Positions 40,933-51,400 of a DNA stretch of 52,316 nt are shown here, piece after piece. Origin of the DNA: Actinomycetes bacterium (GTDB taxonomy: Bacteria; Actinomycetota; Acidimicrobiia; Acidimicrobiales; Acidimicrobiaceae); assembly GCA_021826315.1 (NCBI GenBank), contig JAKAZZ010000016.1, positions 1-52,316 of the forward strand, read 5' to 3'. The first letter of the stretch is position 1. Each line of letters opens with the position of its first letter. A model generated the notes under the pieces. The model did not search any database. It had not been told where the DNA came from and saw nothing but the letters and a program-made list of their open reading frames with translations. The position numbers and the translations under genes are program-made.

Positions 40933-43164
40933 GTGTACATGTGTTCGACTCTTCGACGTCTCAGCCAATTATCCGTTGACTCTATCGACACAATCGCCAA
41001 AACCAAGATCGAAGCACTGAAGCGTGGTGGTTTTGAATCTTTGGTCGACCTGATTGAATACTTTCCTCGACGCTACGTGGATCGCAGGAATCACATGACG
41101 ATTGCCGAGGCGCCATTGGCCCAAGAGGTCCTTGTGATCGCCACCATTACTGCGGTTGAGTCACGCTATCGCGCAAAAGGAAAAGAGGTAATCGAGGCGA
41201 TCGTAAGTGACCAGAGTGCTCGCCTTCGCCTTACCTTCTTCAATCAACCATGGCGCAAGCATCAGCTAAAGATTGGTACTGAGGCTGCAATATTCGGAAG
41301 GATTGAACGCTTTCGTAATACCTCGTCGATGGTGAACCCTCTGATCGATCTCGTAGGTGACCGAACGGGTCGGATCGTACCGATCTATCCACACTCTGAG
41401 CGCTTTGAATTTAGGTCCGATGAGATGCCACGTTTCATTCGCAGCGCCCTAGATTGCGCAGGCGAAATCTGCGAAGCACTCTCTCCAACCTTGCTCGAGA
41501 GGGAGGCACTACTCGATCGAAATAGTGCATATCGGTTGATCCACTTTCCCGACTCCATGGAGGATGTTGAGTCCGGACGACGTCGCCTTGCCTTTGACGA
41601 ACTACTTCGACTGCAGCTGAAATTGGTTCGATCGAAGTTGGAGATAGAAAAGCAAGAGCGCGGCAAGGTACACGATGTAACTGGAGTGGATCGATTGAGT
41701 ATCGTTGGCGGTCGTTCGGTTAACTTCAACCCATCGACGCACTTTCAACCCAACCTCGAGATCGATAGCACCGAGACGATCGTCGAGAGATTCTTTAGGA
41801 CCCTTTCAATTACTCCTACTACGGCACAAGTTCGTACTATCGCCGAAATTGCTAGGGATATGGCATCCAAGGTTCCAATGCACCGCTTGCTACAAGGAGA
41901 TGTAGGTTCGGGCAAGACTCTAGTGGCTATATGTGCCTCCCTCTTTGCGGTTCAGTCGGGTTACCAAGTTGCCATCCTTGCTCCTACTGAGGTCTTGGCC
42001 GAACAACACTTTCGTTCAATTGGCAGAATGATCGATGGCCTCGAAGTTGACGAGAAGCGTAGTGATTCGGTCTTTTTCGATAAGCGACGACCAGTGACCA
42101 TCGACTTTTTAGCCGGAAAGGTCACCGCAGCTAGGCGACGGCTTCTACTAGAGGCTCTCGCAGGCGGAGGGATCGATATCGTTGTTGGCACTCACGCCCT
42201 CCTCTCTGAAGGAGTGGGCTTTTCTGACTTGGGTTTGATCGTAATCGACGAGCAGCATCGATTTGGCGTTGAGCAACGTTCTCTACTGAAGGAGCGCTTT
42301 TCAAACGATAGTGAACCTGACGTTCTCATTATGACTGCCACGCCGATCCCAAGAACCGCGGCTATGACTCTCTTTGGCGACTTGGATGTAAGCGTTTTGG
42401 ATGTGATGCCACCTGGACGCAGTGCAATTGTAACCAAGTGGGCTCGAAATGAAGATGAATTGCACCGCTCATTTATTCGTATAGAGCGTGAAGTGGCTGA
42501 TGGTCGACAGGCCTACATAGTTTGTCCACTTGTGGAGGAGTCCGAGAAGATAGCTGCGAGGAGCGCCACGGAGATCTACGACGAGCTTCGACACGGCAGA
42601 CTAAAAGATCTTCGCCTTGGGCTAATGCACGGGCAAATGAGTCCGGCTGAGAAAGAGGCGGTTATGGAGGACTTCAGAGCGAAGAATATTGATGTCCTCG
42701 TAGCCACGACGGTGATTGAAGTTGGAGTCGACGTACCTAATGCGACAGTGATGATGATTATGGACGCAGGCCGCTTTGGCATTGCTCAGATCCACCAGCT
42801 AAGGGGTCGCGTTGGTCGAGGTCAACATCAGTCCTACTGCTACTTGGTCGAGACCAAGGAGGAGTTGATGGCCGATACCACAGAGCGCCTGGAGGCGATC
42901 TGCTCGACAACTAATGGCTTTGAATTAGCCGAGATGGACCTAAAGCTTCGCGGTAGCGGAACCATTACTGCATCTAGGCAAAAAGGAAGAAGTGACTTTA
43001 GGGTCGCTTCACTACTCAGGGATAAGAACCTTCTTCTGAAGGCGCGTAAGTTGGCCCTGGAACTTCTAAGGAGCGATCTTGAGTTGAGGCGTTACCCACT
43101 ACTCGAAGAAGAGGTTGCGGACTACTTGAGCGATGAGCGGGGAGACTTCGTCTTTAGGAATTAG
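40933..43164 (+). CDS. recG: ATP-dependent DNA helicase RecG
   Basis: RecG remodels stalled replication forks and branched DNA. The 743-residue protein has the N-terminal wedge/OB domain (FPRRYVDRRN, with VIATITAVESRYRAKG), then two helicase lobes: Walker A LLQGDVGSGKTL near residue 320, LAPTEVLAEQHF, the DEQH box LIVIDEQHRFGVEQR near 440, TATPIPRTAAM, VATTVIEVGVDVPNAT and QLRGRVGRGQHQ. The C-terminal GSGTITASRQKGRSDFR is RecG-specific. Translation may begin at GTG 40933 or ATG 40939; neither has a clear site. The rsmD and coaD genes that often follow are not here; the next gene is DivIVA-like. Confidence 0.97.
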   Translation: MYMCSTLRRLSQLSVDSIDTIAKTKIEALKRGGFESLVDLIEYFPRRYVDRRNHMTIAEAPLAQEVLVIATITAVESRYRAKGKEVIEAIVSDQSARLRLTFFNQPWRKHQLKIGTEAAIFGRIERFRNTSSMVNPLIDLVGDRTGRIVPIYPHSERFEFRSDEMPRFIRSALDCAGEICEALSPTLLEREALLDRNSAYRLIHFPDSMEDVESGRRRLAFDELLRLQLKLVRSKLEIEKQERGKVHDVTGVDRLSIVGGRSVNFNPSTHFQPNLEIDSTETIVERFFRTLSITPTTAQVRTIAEIARDMASKVPMHRLLQGDVGSGKTLVAICASLFAVQSGYQVAILAPTEVLAEQHFRSIGRMIDGLEVDEKRSDSVFFDKRRPVTIDFLAGKVTAARRRLLLEALAGGGIDIVVGTHALLSEGVGFSDLGLIVIDEQHRFGVEQRSLLKERFSNDSEPDVLIMTATPIPRTAAMTLFGDLDVSVLDVMPPGRSAIVTKWARNEDELHRSFIRIEREVADGRQAYIVCPLVEESEKIAARSATEIYDELRHGRLKDLRLGLMHGQMSPAEKEAVMEDFRAKNIDVLVATTVIEVGVDVPNATVMMIMDAGRFGIAQIHQLRGRVGRGQHQSYCYLVETKEELMADTTERLEAICSTTNGFELAEMDLKLRGSGTITASRQKGRSDFRVASLLRDKNLLLKARKLALELLRSDLELRRYPLLEEEVADYLSDERGDFVFRN

Positions 43165-43172
43165 TGGGCCTT

Positions 43173-43212
43173 GGTCAGCCTCCAAACCTTTCGATCTGGA
43201 GGCAAATTGACC
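43173..43212 (+). terminator. Hairpin behind recG
   Basis: A perfect seven-base stem (43178-43184 with 43197-43203) is extended by five further pairs (43173-43177 with 43208-43212) across a four-base bulge. No U-run follows, but its place, nine bases after recG, suggests termination or transcript protection. Confidence 0.6.
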
Positions 43213-43390
43213 TTACTTCAATACCTGTGTCATCGGGTCAAAACGTAGATAACTTGAATGTTTTGTCGTCAAGCTATGCGATTTCGTCGCCCCCGGTCAC
43301 TTTTTGTGGTTGGTGTGAGATTTGAGGTTGTGATTGCTAATCTTAATTGCAAGATAGACCTACCAATTGTTCTAGAAGACTGAGGTGATG

Positions 43391-44035
43391 ATGTCCTACT
43401 ACGACGAAGGACCGGAAAAGACCTCTGACGACATCGTTTCAATCCTCGATCGCCTTGAAGGGCTGATTTTAAATGCCAAGGCGATTCCGCTGTCTGCATC
43501 GGTCATGATTCCCCGTGATGAAGTTGTCTACCTGGTTCGGCTGGCGAAGGAGAACCTTCCTGCCGAGATGGCCGAAGCTAGCTGGATCAAGAAGGAACAG
43601 GAAAAGTACTTGGAGCGAGTCCAGTACGAGGCGAATGAGATTATGGATGAGGCGCGTCGGCAGGCGGAGTTGATGGTCTCAAAGCAGGAGATCGTTCGTC
43701 GTGCGCAAAGTTACGCCAACGGAATAAGTGTTCGAGCTCGGGAGGAGGCCTCTAGATTTCGGGTAGAGGCCGAAAATTATGCTGACCAAAAGCTAGCTGA
43801 GCTTGAAATCGCTCTTTCGAATATCGCCCGCTCGGTAAAGGCTGGACGTGACAGGCTATCTCAGAACATCGTGCCCTTGGAGATATCAAGGGGTGATGGA
43901 GAGGGTGAATTTCGTCAAGGTGGTGACCTGTTTGAAGGTCCATCTAGCTACGAAGAGGAACGAACGCTCTCCAGCAGAGGACAACGCCAAGGGCGAGGCC
44001 AGCTTCCGTACGACGACTTCGATGAGGATTTTTAG
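43391..44035 (+). CDS. DivIVA-like coiled-coil protein (Rv2927c-type)
   Basis: The 214-residue protein has a short helix-rich N-terminus (SDDIVSILDRLEGLILNAK), a conserved IPRDEVVYLVRLAKENLP segment, and then about 90 residues of charged coiled coil with Ala/Glu/Arg heptads. The C-terminal 50 residues are polar and probably disordered, ending in an acidic patch. The pattern and place next to DUF177-rpmF match the actinobacterial family of Mycobacterium Rv2927c, annotated as DivIVA- or ATP-synthase-b-like; a role in cell division or growth is suggested only by that likeness. The ATG at 43391 has GAGG five bases upstream; GTG 43385 and ATG 43388 overlap it. Confidence 0.8.
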   Translation: MSYYDEGPEKTSDDIVSILDRLEGLILNAKAIPLSASVMIPRDEVVYLVRLAKENLPAEMAEASWIKKEQEKYLERVQYEANEIMDEARRQAELMVSKQEIVRRAQSYANGISVRAREEASRFRVEAENYADQKLAELEIALSNIARSVKAGRDRLSQNIVPLEISRGDGEGEFRQGGDLFEGPSSYEEERTLSSRGQRQGRGQLPYDDFDEDF

Positions 44036-44100
44036 CTTGCACGGGTAGGATCATATCCCCTACTTAAGTGCATTTTGATTGAAGATATCTAGGATTTATC

Positions 44101-44598
44101 ATGACAAAAGAGTTTCGCGTCTCCGTAACAAAGCTGCTCCATCGCCCTGAATTGATCGTGGACATCGATCTCGTCGGTACGATCGACGATATGTTTGTAT
44201 CTTCAGCAAGGGTTCCAGATGGTGCTGAAGTCCATCTAGTTGGTCGCCTTGAGGCTGCACATCCTGGAATTTTGTTCACAGGGAACGCAAAAGTTGAAAT
44301 AATTACTGAATGCCGCAGATGCCTTAGGGAAAGCGGCGATGACATAAATGTTGAGATCCGAGAGCTCTACTTGCAAGATGGCGATGAGGAGGAGAGCTAT
44401 CCATTAGAGGGGGAATTCATCGACCTTACAGAGATGGTTCGAGACTCCATCGTACTTGCTCTTCCAGCGGCACCACTTTGTCGCCCCGACTGTAAAGGGC
44501 TGTGTCAATTTTGCGGAGCTAACCGTAACGATATCGACTGTATGCACGACGACGATGGGACTGACCCTAGGTTTAGGGTTTTGGATCAACTCAAGTAG
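44101..44598 (+). CDS. DUF177 (YceD) family protein
   Basis: The 165-residue protein has the DUF177 features: a beta-rich N-terminal half (VDIDLVGTIDDMFV, GRLEAAHPGILFTGNA), CRRCLRES in the middle, and the C-terminal CRPDCKGLCQFCGANRN, four cysteines that can bind zinc. Members sit next to rpmF in most bacteria; YceD in E. coli is linked to 23S rRNA maturation or stability. The ATG at 44101 is a plausible start, with an AGGA-containing stretch upstream. The gap of 186 bp to rpmF is larger than usual. Confidence 0.93.
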   Translation: MTKEFRVSVTKLLHRPELIVDIDLVGTIDDMFVSSARVPDGAEVHLVGRLEAAHPGILFTGNAKVEIITECRRCLRESGDDINVEIRELYLQDGDEEESYPLEGEFIDLTEMVRDSIVLALPAAPLCRPDCKGLCQFCGANRNDIDCMHDDDGTDPRFRVLDQLK

Positions 44599-44784
44599 CG
44601 AAATATAACTTGAATTACAATAGGGAAATTTACGGCCGCAACCTCGAAGATGGCTAATAAACTCTTTTGGGCGTATTTTGAGCCGCTCTATTGAGAATTA
44701 CCTCGTTGGTGCGGTACGAAACGGCGAATGGTTTGCACTGGTAGTTGCTACCTAGATGCGTAAGTAACAGAGAGATTTATTGAG

Positions 44785-44964
44785 ATGGCAGTACCTAAGC
44801 GTAAGAAGTCTAAGAGCAAGAGCCGAAGCCACCAATCTACTGCTTGGTTCTTGAACGCCCCATCAAAGAGCAGTTGCCCGCAGTGTAACTTTGCTAAGCG
44901 TCCCCACCACGTATGTGCTAATTGTGGCTGGTACCACGGACGTCAAGCCATAGAGGTTCGATAG
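44785..44964 (+). CDS. rpmF: Ribosomal protein bL32
   Basis: The 59-residue basic protein reads MAVPKRKKSKSKSRSHQST and continues to CPQCNFAKRPHHVCANCGWYHGRQ, the complete bL32 with its zinc-binding cysteine pairs (CPQC and CANC), so it is the zinc form, like the bL28 above. GAG lies just upstream of the ATG, with an AGAG site further off. The TAG stop is two bases before the plsX start. Confidence 0.97.
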   Translation: MAVPKRKKSKSKSRSHQSTAWFLNAPSKSSCPQCNFAKRPHHVCANCGWYHGRQAIEVR

Positions 44965-44966
44965 TC

Positions 44967-45944
44967 TTGTTGCCCTTGGCGCTAGACGTCATGGGTGGAG
45001 ACAATGCCCCAGATGTTGTCATTGAGGGAGCAAGGCGCGCCAAAGCAGAGTTAGGCGCCCCTCTCATTCTCGTTGGGACGGAAGAGGTCGTTGGTCCACT
45101 TGCGATTGAAGGCTTTGAGGTTGAGTTTGCAAGTGAAGTCATCGAGATGCACGATGACCCTGCTTCTTCGGTAAGAACGAAGCGCGACTCTTCATTGGTT
45201 CGGTGCGCCGAATTGGTGAAAGAGGGCAGGGCGTCATCGATGATATCTGCGGGAAATACCGGAGCCACAATGGCGTCGGCTCTTTTAAAGATGGGTCGGC
45301 TCCCAAAGGTTGCCCGTCCAGCTATCGCAACGGTCATTCCGGTTCCCGGTTCTACGCCAACGGTAGTTATCGACTCTGGAGCAAATTCAGAGGTTCAACC
45401 CCAGTGGCTTGTTCAATTCGGTGAGATGGGATCTGTCTATGCGAGCGAGCTATTCGGAATCGCTTCTCCCAGAGTGGGTATCTTAAGTATTGGTGAAGAA
45501 AAGGGTAAAGGTAACGACCTCGTCAAAGAGGCTTGGAGTCTCCTTGACGCATCGCCAAATATCAACTTCATCGGGAACGTCGAAGGACGCGACGTAATGA
45601 GTGCAAACGTCGACGTCGTCGTTTGCGATGGTTTCGTAGGCAATATTGTCCTAAAAACCCTTGAGGGTGCCATGAGGACCCTAGCAAAAGCCATCTTCGA
45701 GGCTCTTGCTGCTGGTGAAAATGGAAGTGACGTCGTCGACCTTGCACTTCCTAAGTTACTTCCACTCCTTGACGAATTGAATCCAGATACCTATGGCGGA
45801 GCAATGCTCCTCGGAGTGAAGGGAATCTGTGTGATATCGCACGGATCATCATCTTCTACTGCGATCTATAACGCAATAGCTACGTCCATGCGCTTAGCTG
45901 AAGACGGCCTCGCTGAAAAGATAGCCGCTACCGTTACCAAGTAG
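44967..45944 (+). CDS. plsX: Phosphate acyltransferase PlsX
   Basis: PlsX converts acyl-ACP and phosphate to acyl-phosphate for phospholipid synthesis, and FakA products use the same pool. The 325-residue protein begins LPLALDVMGGDNAPDVVIEG; GNTGATMASAL, VVIDSGANSEVQPQWLVQF and VVCDGFVGNIVLKTLEG are the other family motifs. The frame is open to 44922, but that part reads through rpmF, so the TTG at 44967 is used, with AGAGG ten bases upstream inside rpmF. acpP follows after 63 bp. Together rpmF-plsX-acpP-rnc form a typical lipid/ribosome cluster. Confidence 0.95.
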   Translation: MLPLALDVMGGDNAPDVVIEGARRAKAELGAPLILVGTEEVVGPLAIEGFEVEFASEVIEMHDDPASSVRTKRDSSLVRCAELVKEGRASSMISAGNTGATMASALLKMGRLPKVARPAIATVIPVPGSTPTVVIDSGANSEVQPQWLVQFGEMGSVYASELFGIASPRVGILSIGEEKGKGNDLVKEAWSLLDASPNINFIGNVEGRDVMSANVDVVVCDGFVGNIVLKTLEGAMRTLAKAIFEALAAGENGSDVVDLALPKLLPLLDELNPDTYGGAMLLGVKGICVISHGSSSSTAIYNAIATSMRLAEDGLAEKIAATVTK

Positions 45945-46007
45945 CCAATAAACCCCAAGAGAGATTATTCTTTCAATCATTCCATTTGATCTAGGAGAAA
46001 CTAAAAA

Positions 46008-46289
46008 GTGGCTAAGACGTACGAGACTAAAGCAGCGATCTTTGAAGCGATTCAAAATCATCTCGCCGACATCCTTGAGATCGACCCTTCGAGCGTCAAT
46101 ATCAGCTACTCGTTCAACGACGATTTAAGTGCCGATTCGCTAGCATTGATCGAGCTAGTAGAGGCGATGGAAGATGAGTTCTCGACACCATCTAACACAT
46201 TCCGGATCGAAGACGAGGATCTTGAGGACTTGAAGACAGTTTCAGATGCCGTCGACTACATTGCTGAAAAACTCGGTGTCGAAAGTTAA
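46008..46289 (+). CDS. acpP: Acyl carrier protein
   Basis: The 93-residue acidic protein carries growing acyl chains on a phosphopantetheine arm. The attachment serine is in the DDLSADSLALIELVEAMED helix near residue 46 (DSL motif), with the usual second and third helices after it. An extra N-terminal stretch of some ten residues (MAKTYETKAA) makes it longer than E. coli ACP. The GTG start has AGGAGA about ten bases upstream. It is flanked by plsX and rnc, the common arrangement, so it is the main fatty acid synthesis ACP. Confidence 0.96.
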   Translation: MAKTYETKAAIFEAIQNHLADILEIDPSSVNISYSFNDDLSADSLALIELVEAMEDEFSTPSNTFRIEDEDLEDLKTVSDAVDYIAEKLGVES

Positions 46290-46386
46290 ATTGATCTCGG
46301 GACGAGGGGCATTTGACTCATCGATAGTAATCGAAGTCGATAGATGCCGGCGCCCTAGCGTAATTTTCAATCTGAAGGTGAAGTAG

Positions 46387-47169
46387 ATGGCAAAGGGTCG
46401 TGCCAACGTTGATCTTTCGACTGTAGGGATCGATCTTCCAAATATCGTCGTAGTCTTGAGCTCTCTAACAAAGAGCCGTGGAGGTAGCCCTAGTGAGTTA
46501 TCTCATGAGCTGCCGCACCTTCGCGAGGCTTTGACTCATAGATCGTACACACTTGAGAATCAGGGGTTCCCAGATAACGAGCGCCTTGAATTTTTGGGTG
46601 ATTCGATCCTTGCCGCTTATGTTTCTCGCCGCCTCTTCATGGAATTTCCCGACTTTGACGAAGGTCGTTTGACCATCGGAAGGGCAAATCTGGTGAACAC
46701 CGATGTTTTGGCTCAATTGGCTCGTCAACTTAATATTGGTGACTATCTGACTTTAGGTGTCGGCGAAGAGTCGAGTGGCGGTCGAAGCAAGCGCACCATC
46801 CTTGCTGGTGCCTTTGAGGCAGTTGTGGCAACTGTCTTTCTTGACTTGGGTGATGAAAGTGCCATGGAATTCGTCGATCGGTGTCTCTTGGTAAATATTG
46901 GCAAGATTGAAATAGTCGAGAGCCGCCTCGACCCGAAGAGTGAGTTGCAAATTTATCAGGCTCGGCTGGGAAATCCTCTACCCAAGTACCACATCACCGC
47001 TAGCGGTCCAGATCACATGCCGTCCTTTATAGCGGAGATCACCATCGGAACTAGGGTTTTCTCTGGCGAAGGTCCTTCGAAGAAAGAGGCAGAGCAGAGG
47101 GCTGCACTAGAGGCGTTAAGTGGTCTGTTAGGTAAAGATGGGGATGTGTCGTTAGCAAACGATGTTTGA
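46387..47169 (+). CDS. rnc: Ribonuclease III
   Basis: RNase III cuts double-stranded RNA in rRNA precursors and in regulatory duplexes. The 260-residue protein has the catalytic signature NERLEFLGDSILAAYVS near residue 60, with the Mg-binding Glu/Asp, and the second acidic cluster in AGAFEAVVATVFLDLG near 143. The C-terminal dsRNA-binding domain runs from DPKSELQIYQARLG to KKEAEQRAALEAL. The N-terminal 30 residues are polar and additional to the domain. It is followed by a 215 bp gap with no gene, then mutM. Confidence 0.96.
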   Translation: MAKGRANVDLSTVGIDLPNIVVVLSSLTKSRGGSPSELSHELPHLREALTHRSYTLENQGFPDNERLEFLGDSILAAYVSRRLFMEFPDFDEGRLTIGRANLVNTDVLAQLARQLNIGDYLTLGVGEESSGGRSKRTILAGAFEAVVATVFLDLGDESAMEFVDRCLLVNIGKIEIVESRLDPKSELQIYQARLGNPLPKYHITASGPDHMPSFIAEITIGTRVFSGEGPSKKEAEQRAALEALSGLLGKDGDVSLANDV

Positions 47170-47384
47170 TTTTTCTAACTTTTTGACACTCTAATAAGCG
47201 GGTACTGTTTGGTTACTACGCGGTAGTGTTCACTGGTTGAAAGCTAACAGATATCTGTGCTTAGGACCGAAGTTTCAAGACCCCAATGGCTGTTGCGATC
47301 ATTTTCCCGCTTACAGTTGGCGAGAGCCATTCGCATCTAGTCTTATTAGAACCCTATTTTTGGTTAGCAAGAGGAATTTGATTC

Positions 47385-48395
47385 GTGCCAGAGCTTCCTG
47401 AGGTTGAGACGTTAGCTAGAGGGATCGAGAAGGTTGTAGTAGGTCGCAGGATCGAAGAGGTTTACGTAGGTTCCGATCGAATTATACGTGACTGCATCTC
47501 AAGGGACTTTTTCACTTCGGCAATTTTAGGTTGTGAGATAGAAGGGGTGGGGCGCTATGCTAAGTACCTTACACTTTCTCTTGCTACGCGCACGAGCAAT
47601 CTCTCACTAGTGATGCATATGGGAATGTCGGGGCAACTACGGTCGTCGCACCTCACTGGAGATGAGCTACTCTTTGATCGCCACAGCCATCTGCGACTAC
47701 GTTTTGACGACGGAAGCTTCCTGGCCTTCTACGATCCGCGAACATTTGGCCGCGCGTTCGTTGACTTTGACTTTGACCCACAGCTAAAGCACCCGCGTTC
47801 TCTCTCTAAGTTGGGACCCGACGCCCTCACGTCTCCGGATCCCCTTGAAAGGCTTATGGCAAGCGGTGCGCGACGATCGATGCCAATCAAGTTTCAACTC
47901 CTTGACCAGTCACTTATCGGTGGAATTGGAAATATGTACGGCGATGAGATTCTCTTCGAGGCTCGCATCAATCCATTTGTCACCTTTGGAGATTTGAATC
48001 CAGAGGAGATTTTACGCCTACGAAGTGCGGTAAGGGCGATACTTGGCAAGGCGATTGAACTTCGGGGCTCGTCGTTGGCTGATCGAAGTTATCGAGATGT
48101 GGCAGGGGAGCTTGGTGGCTACCAGAAGCTCCATAACGTCTATGCAAGAGCAGGCCAGAGCTGTCAAAGGTGTGACGCCTTTATTGAAAGGGTAGTGATG
48201 AAGGGGCGTTCCACCTTCTTCTGTCCAAGTTGCCAGAGGCCACGCTCCCCAGAGGGACTGCAACATAATTTTTCCCTTCCCTTGCGCCACTCTTCGAACC
48301 ACGTAGATTTAAGTTACGTAGATTTGTCGCAAATTGATTTGAGGAATGCCCATGTTGACAACGTAAAAGTCGGCAATGTTGAGGCAAATAGGTAG
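47385..48395 (+). CDS. mutM: Formamidopyrimidine-DNA glycosylase with C-terminal extension
   Basis: MutM removes 8-oxoguanine and formamidopyrimidines from DNA and nicks the strand. It begins with the required PELPEVETLARGIE (Pro and Glu at the active site after Met removal). The helix-two-turn-helix segment is around GIGNMYGDEILFEA, and the zinc finger has CQRCDAFIERVV and FFCPSCQRP. The family normally ends here at about 270-290 residues, but this protein continues 45 residues with HVDLSYVDLSQIDLRNAHV, a pentapeptide-like or repeat segment. The GTG start has GAGGAA upstream. smc starts 14 bases downstream, so the two are co-transcribed. Confidence 0.95.
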   Translation: MPELPEVETLARGIEKVVVGRRIEEVYVGSDRIIRDCISRDFFTSAILGCEIEGVGRYAKYLTLSLATRTSNLSLVMHMGMSGQLRSSHLTGDELLFDRHSHLRLRFDDGSFLAFYDPRTFGRAFVDFDFDPQLKHPRSLSKLGPDALTSPDPLERLMASGARRSMPIKFQLLDQSLIGGIGNMYGDEILFEARINPFVTFGDLNPEEILRLRSAVRAILGKAIELRGSSLADRSYRDVAGELGGYQKLHNVYARAGQSCQRCDAFIERVVMKGRSTFFCPSCQRPRSPEGLQHNFSLPLRHSSNHVDLSYVDLSQIDLRNAHVDNVKVGNVEANR

Positions 48396-48409
48396 GAGCC
48401 AAATTAGCT

Positions 48410-51400
48410 ATGTTTCTCCGTTCCCTCACGATTAAAGGCTTCAAGTCATTTGCGAATCCTACGACCATTGAATTTTCTCGTGGAGTCAATGTCGTAGTTG
48501 GTCCAAATGGATCCGGTAAGTCCAACATCGTCGATGCAATTAGTTGGACCTTGGGTACGCAGACGCCGAAGTCACTGCGCTCTGCCAAGATGGAAGATGT
48601 CATCTACGGTGGAGGAGATGGCCGAAGCGGCGCCAAGAGTGCTCGGGTCACGATGATCATCGATAACGGTGATGGACAGATCCCAATCGACTTTTCCGAG
48701 GTGGGCGTCAGTAGATTTCTTGCTCGTGGAGGCGATTCGGGCTACGAGCTAAATGGGAAAGATGTTCGCCTCATCGACGTTAGCGAACTTCTTGCGGATG
48801 CATCGATCGGCAAGGGCCAGCACATCATCATCTCTCAAGGTAATCTCGATGAGATACTTGACGCTAAGCCGACTGAGCGGCGTGCGATCATTGAAGACGC
48901 GAGTGGAATTGCTAAGTATCGACGTCGCCAAGAGCGAACTATGCGGCGGCTTCTCCTAGTTGAAGAGGAGGCCACTAAGGCGAGCGAGGTTGCCCGGGAG
49001 CTGCAAAAGCGAATTAGGCCACTTGAGCGTCAAGCCAAAGCCGCTAAACGCCACGTCGACCTCAATGACGAAATCGCTCAATTGCGGGCGTACATCCTTG
49101 GAAGCACCTATCGTGCGCAGTTGGAGCTGAGCTTAGGCGGCGCAAATCTTGAAGAAGAGCTAGTTGAGCGGATACAGGTCCTCGAGAGGCGGCGCGCTAG
49201 TGGTGTTTTAGAACTCGAGCAACTCGAGCAACGCCTCTCCAGCTTTGATGACTCTCTCCACCGAAGTTCGATCGCGCGGCTGGAGGTCGTAAAGAGCGAC
49301 CTCAACGTAGCGATAGCAATCTCAACTGAGCGACAGCGGGCACTTGGGGATCGAGTGAAGGTCCTTCTCGATGATTCGAAGTTAACCGAGGCGAGAAGAA
49401 TCCTCGATACCCTCGGTCGTTCCCGCGAAGAGATCGAGAAGGAGGTTGTCGGAGTAGAACCACTATTGGCCGACTTGGAGATGCGCGAGAAGGATGTTCA
49501 GAGCTCCTCTAAAGAGGTAAACCTGGACGCAATTTCGAGCATCGAAGCAAGCGAGAGTGACCTTTCTACTCGTACCAACCGCCTCTTTACAGAGTTGACG
49601 AATCAGAAGTCCAAGATTGACCAGATGAGATCTCGCCACGGAGACTTTGTGAAGGCCAGGGAGAGATCTGAAGGACAGCTTTCACAGATGAAGGCTAAGT
49701 ACGCCAACCAAGAGGCGTTACTCGAGCAGAAACGTCTTCAACTTAGTCAAGATGAAGCCCTCCTCGAAGAGCTCTTGCCCAAGCTCGAGTCAACGAGCAG
49801 GGACCTAGAAAGTGCTGATCAGGAGATTGCACTCTTGAACGGTTCGAGAGGTGAAAGGCTTGGAGTCGTAAAGACTCTAACTCAGGCGATCGAAGAGCTT
49901 CATTCACGATCAGCACTTCGACATATCAAGAAGAGTCCTTCTCCAGTTGGAATAGTCGCAGAGTTGATCGAGATAGCCCCGAACTACGAAAAGGCCGTGC
50001 TAGCTGCTCTAGGACGTTTCGCAAATGGTGTCGTTTCTCCCAGTCGCAGTGGAGCGATGGAAAACTTTCTCGAGATCAGAGGAGGTTACGAGAGGAGCGT
50101 CTCTATCTCGAAGGGCCTTTTGGAGACCAGAAGAGGCGATCATCGTCGCGAACTCTCAAAGGTTGGTAGCTTTATTACCTACGTCCATGAAGAGATCGCT
50201 GATGTAGTTGAACACCTTCTCGAACACATCTACGTCGCCGAGTCTGTAGAGGAGGCTGAAGCAGCGACCCGTAACGACCCTTCCTTGGTCGTAGTTACGA
50301 TGGACGGCGCAGTTGTAACGAGTTACTCATTCGAATCGTTCCAGGGTGAATCTGCGGCCTCTAAAAGGGCGTTAGAGGAAGCCAAGAGTGCACTAGCTGA
50401 GATGGAGCTCGATCTGACTAAGCATCGGGCGAGTCGCGACTTACTTTCCAAGGAAGTTAGCTCACTAAGAGAGCGGAGCCGCTCTCTAGAGGCTTCTACT
50501 AACCGACTTAGGAGTGAGACTTCTCAACTAGCAAATGAAAAGCTTCGATTCGAGGAGGAGACTGCTCGCTTAGGTCTTGAGATCAAAAATGCGACTGTCT
50601 CTGCTGCTTCGCTAACTCAATCGCTGGAGGATGCTATTTCTAGTTTGGCTCCACTCGAACAAGAGCACCGAGAAGCAACCGAAGAACTTGTCGAAGTGCG
50701 CGCGACGCTTGCCAACGTGAGGCGGGAGATGGGCGATCTCTCGCGACGTAGGGCCGCGCTTCGCTCCGAGCGATCCCAGCTAGAGGTTAGGATGGCCCGC
50801 CTCCAAGAGAGGTACAGAAAGGTAGTAAGCGACATTGATGGTGCCAATGTGCAGATCGATGCCCTTACGAACCGCTACAACGAAGATCAGGTTGAGGGAG
50901 CCCGCCTTCAAGGCCAAGTGGCTGAGATTGAAGCGATTCGCGATAAAGCTCGTGGCAAGGTCACTGAAGTGGAACGACTCTTGGCGAAAATTCGTGGCGA
51001 ACAGAGAGAGATTTTGGGAGATCAAGACGCCACTACGAAGGCGGTAACGTCCCTTAGGATCTCGATCGACCAACTTTCCTTTGAGCGTGCTGCATCGCAA
51101 GATGAGCTAGCAAAGTTGAGGAGCGATCGCCAGAGCGCTACGATTCGATTAGCAGTTCTGGAAGAACGGATACTAAGGGAACTTGAACTTTCACCCGAAG
51201 TTGCAATGTCGATTCCGATACTCGCTGGTATCAAAGAGGACGAGGCTTCTCAAGCGCTCGTACAGCGAGAGAAGGAGTTAGGCGAGCTCGGACCGATCAA
51301 CCATCTCGCGGCGATGGAGGTAGTTGAACTTCAAGAACAGGCTCGTTTTATGACGGAACAGCTGAAGGACATAAATGCCAGTAGAAGCGAGTTGAAGGGG

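Noticed and set aside
44922-44966. Longer N-terminus for PlsX
   Set aside because: It lies inside rpmF in another frame, and PlsX proteins begin at the ALDxMGGD segment.
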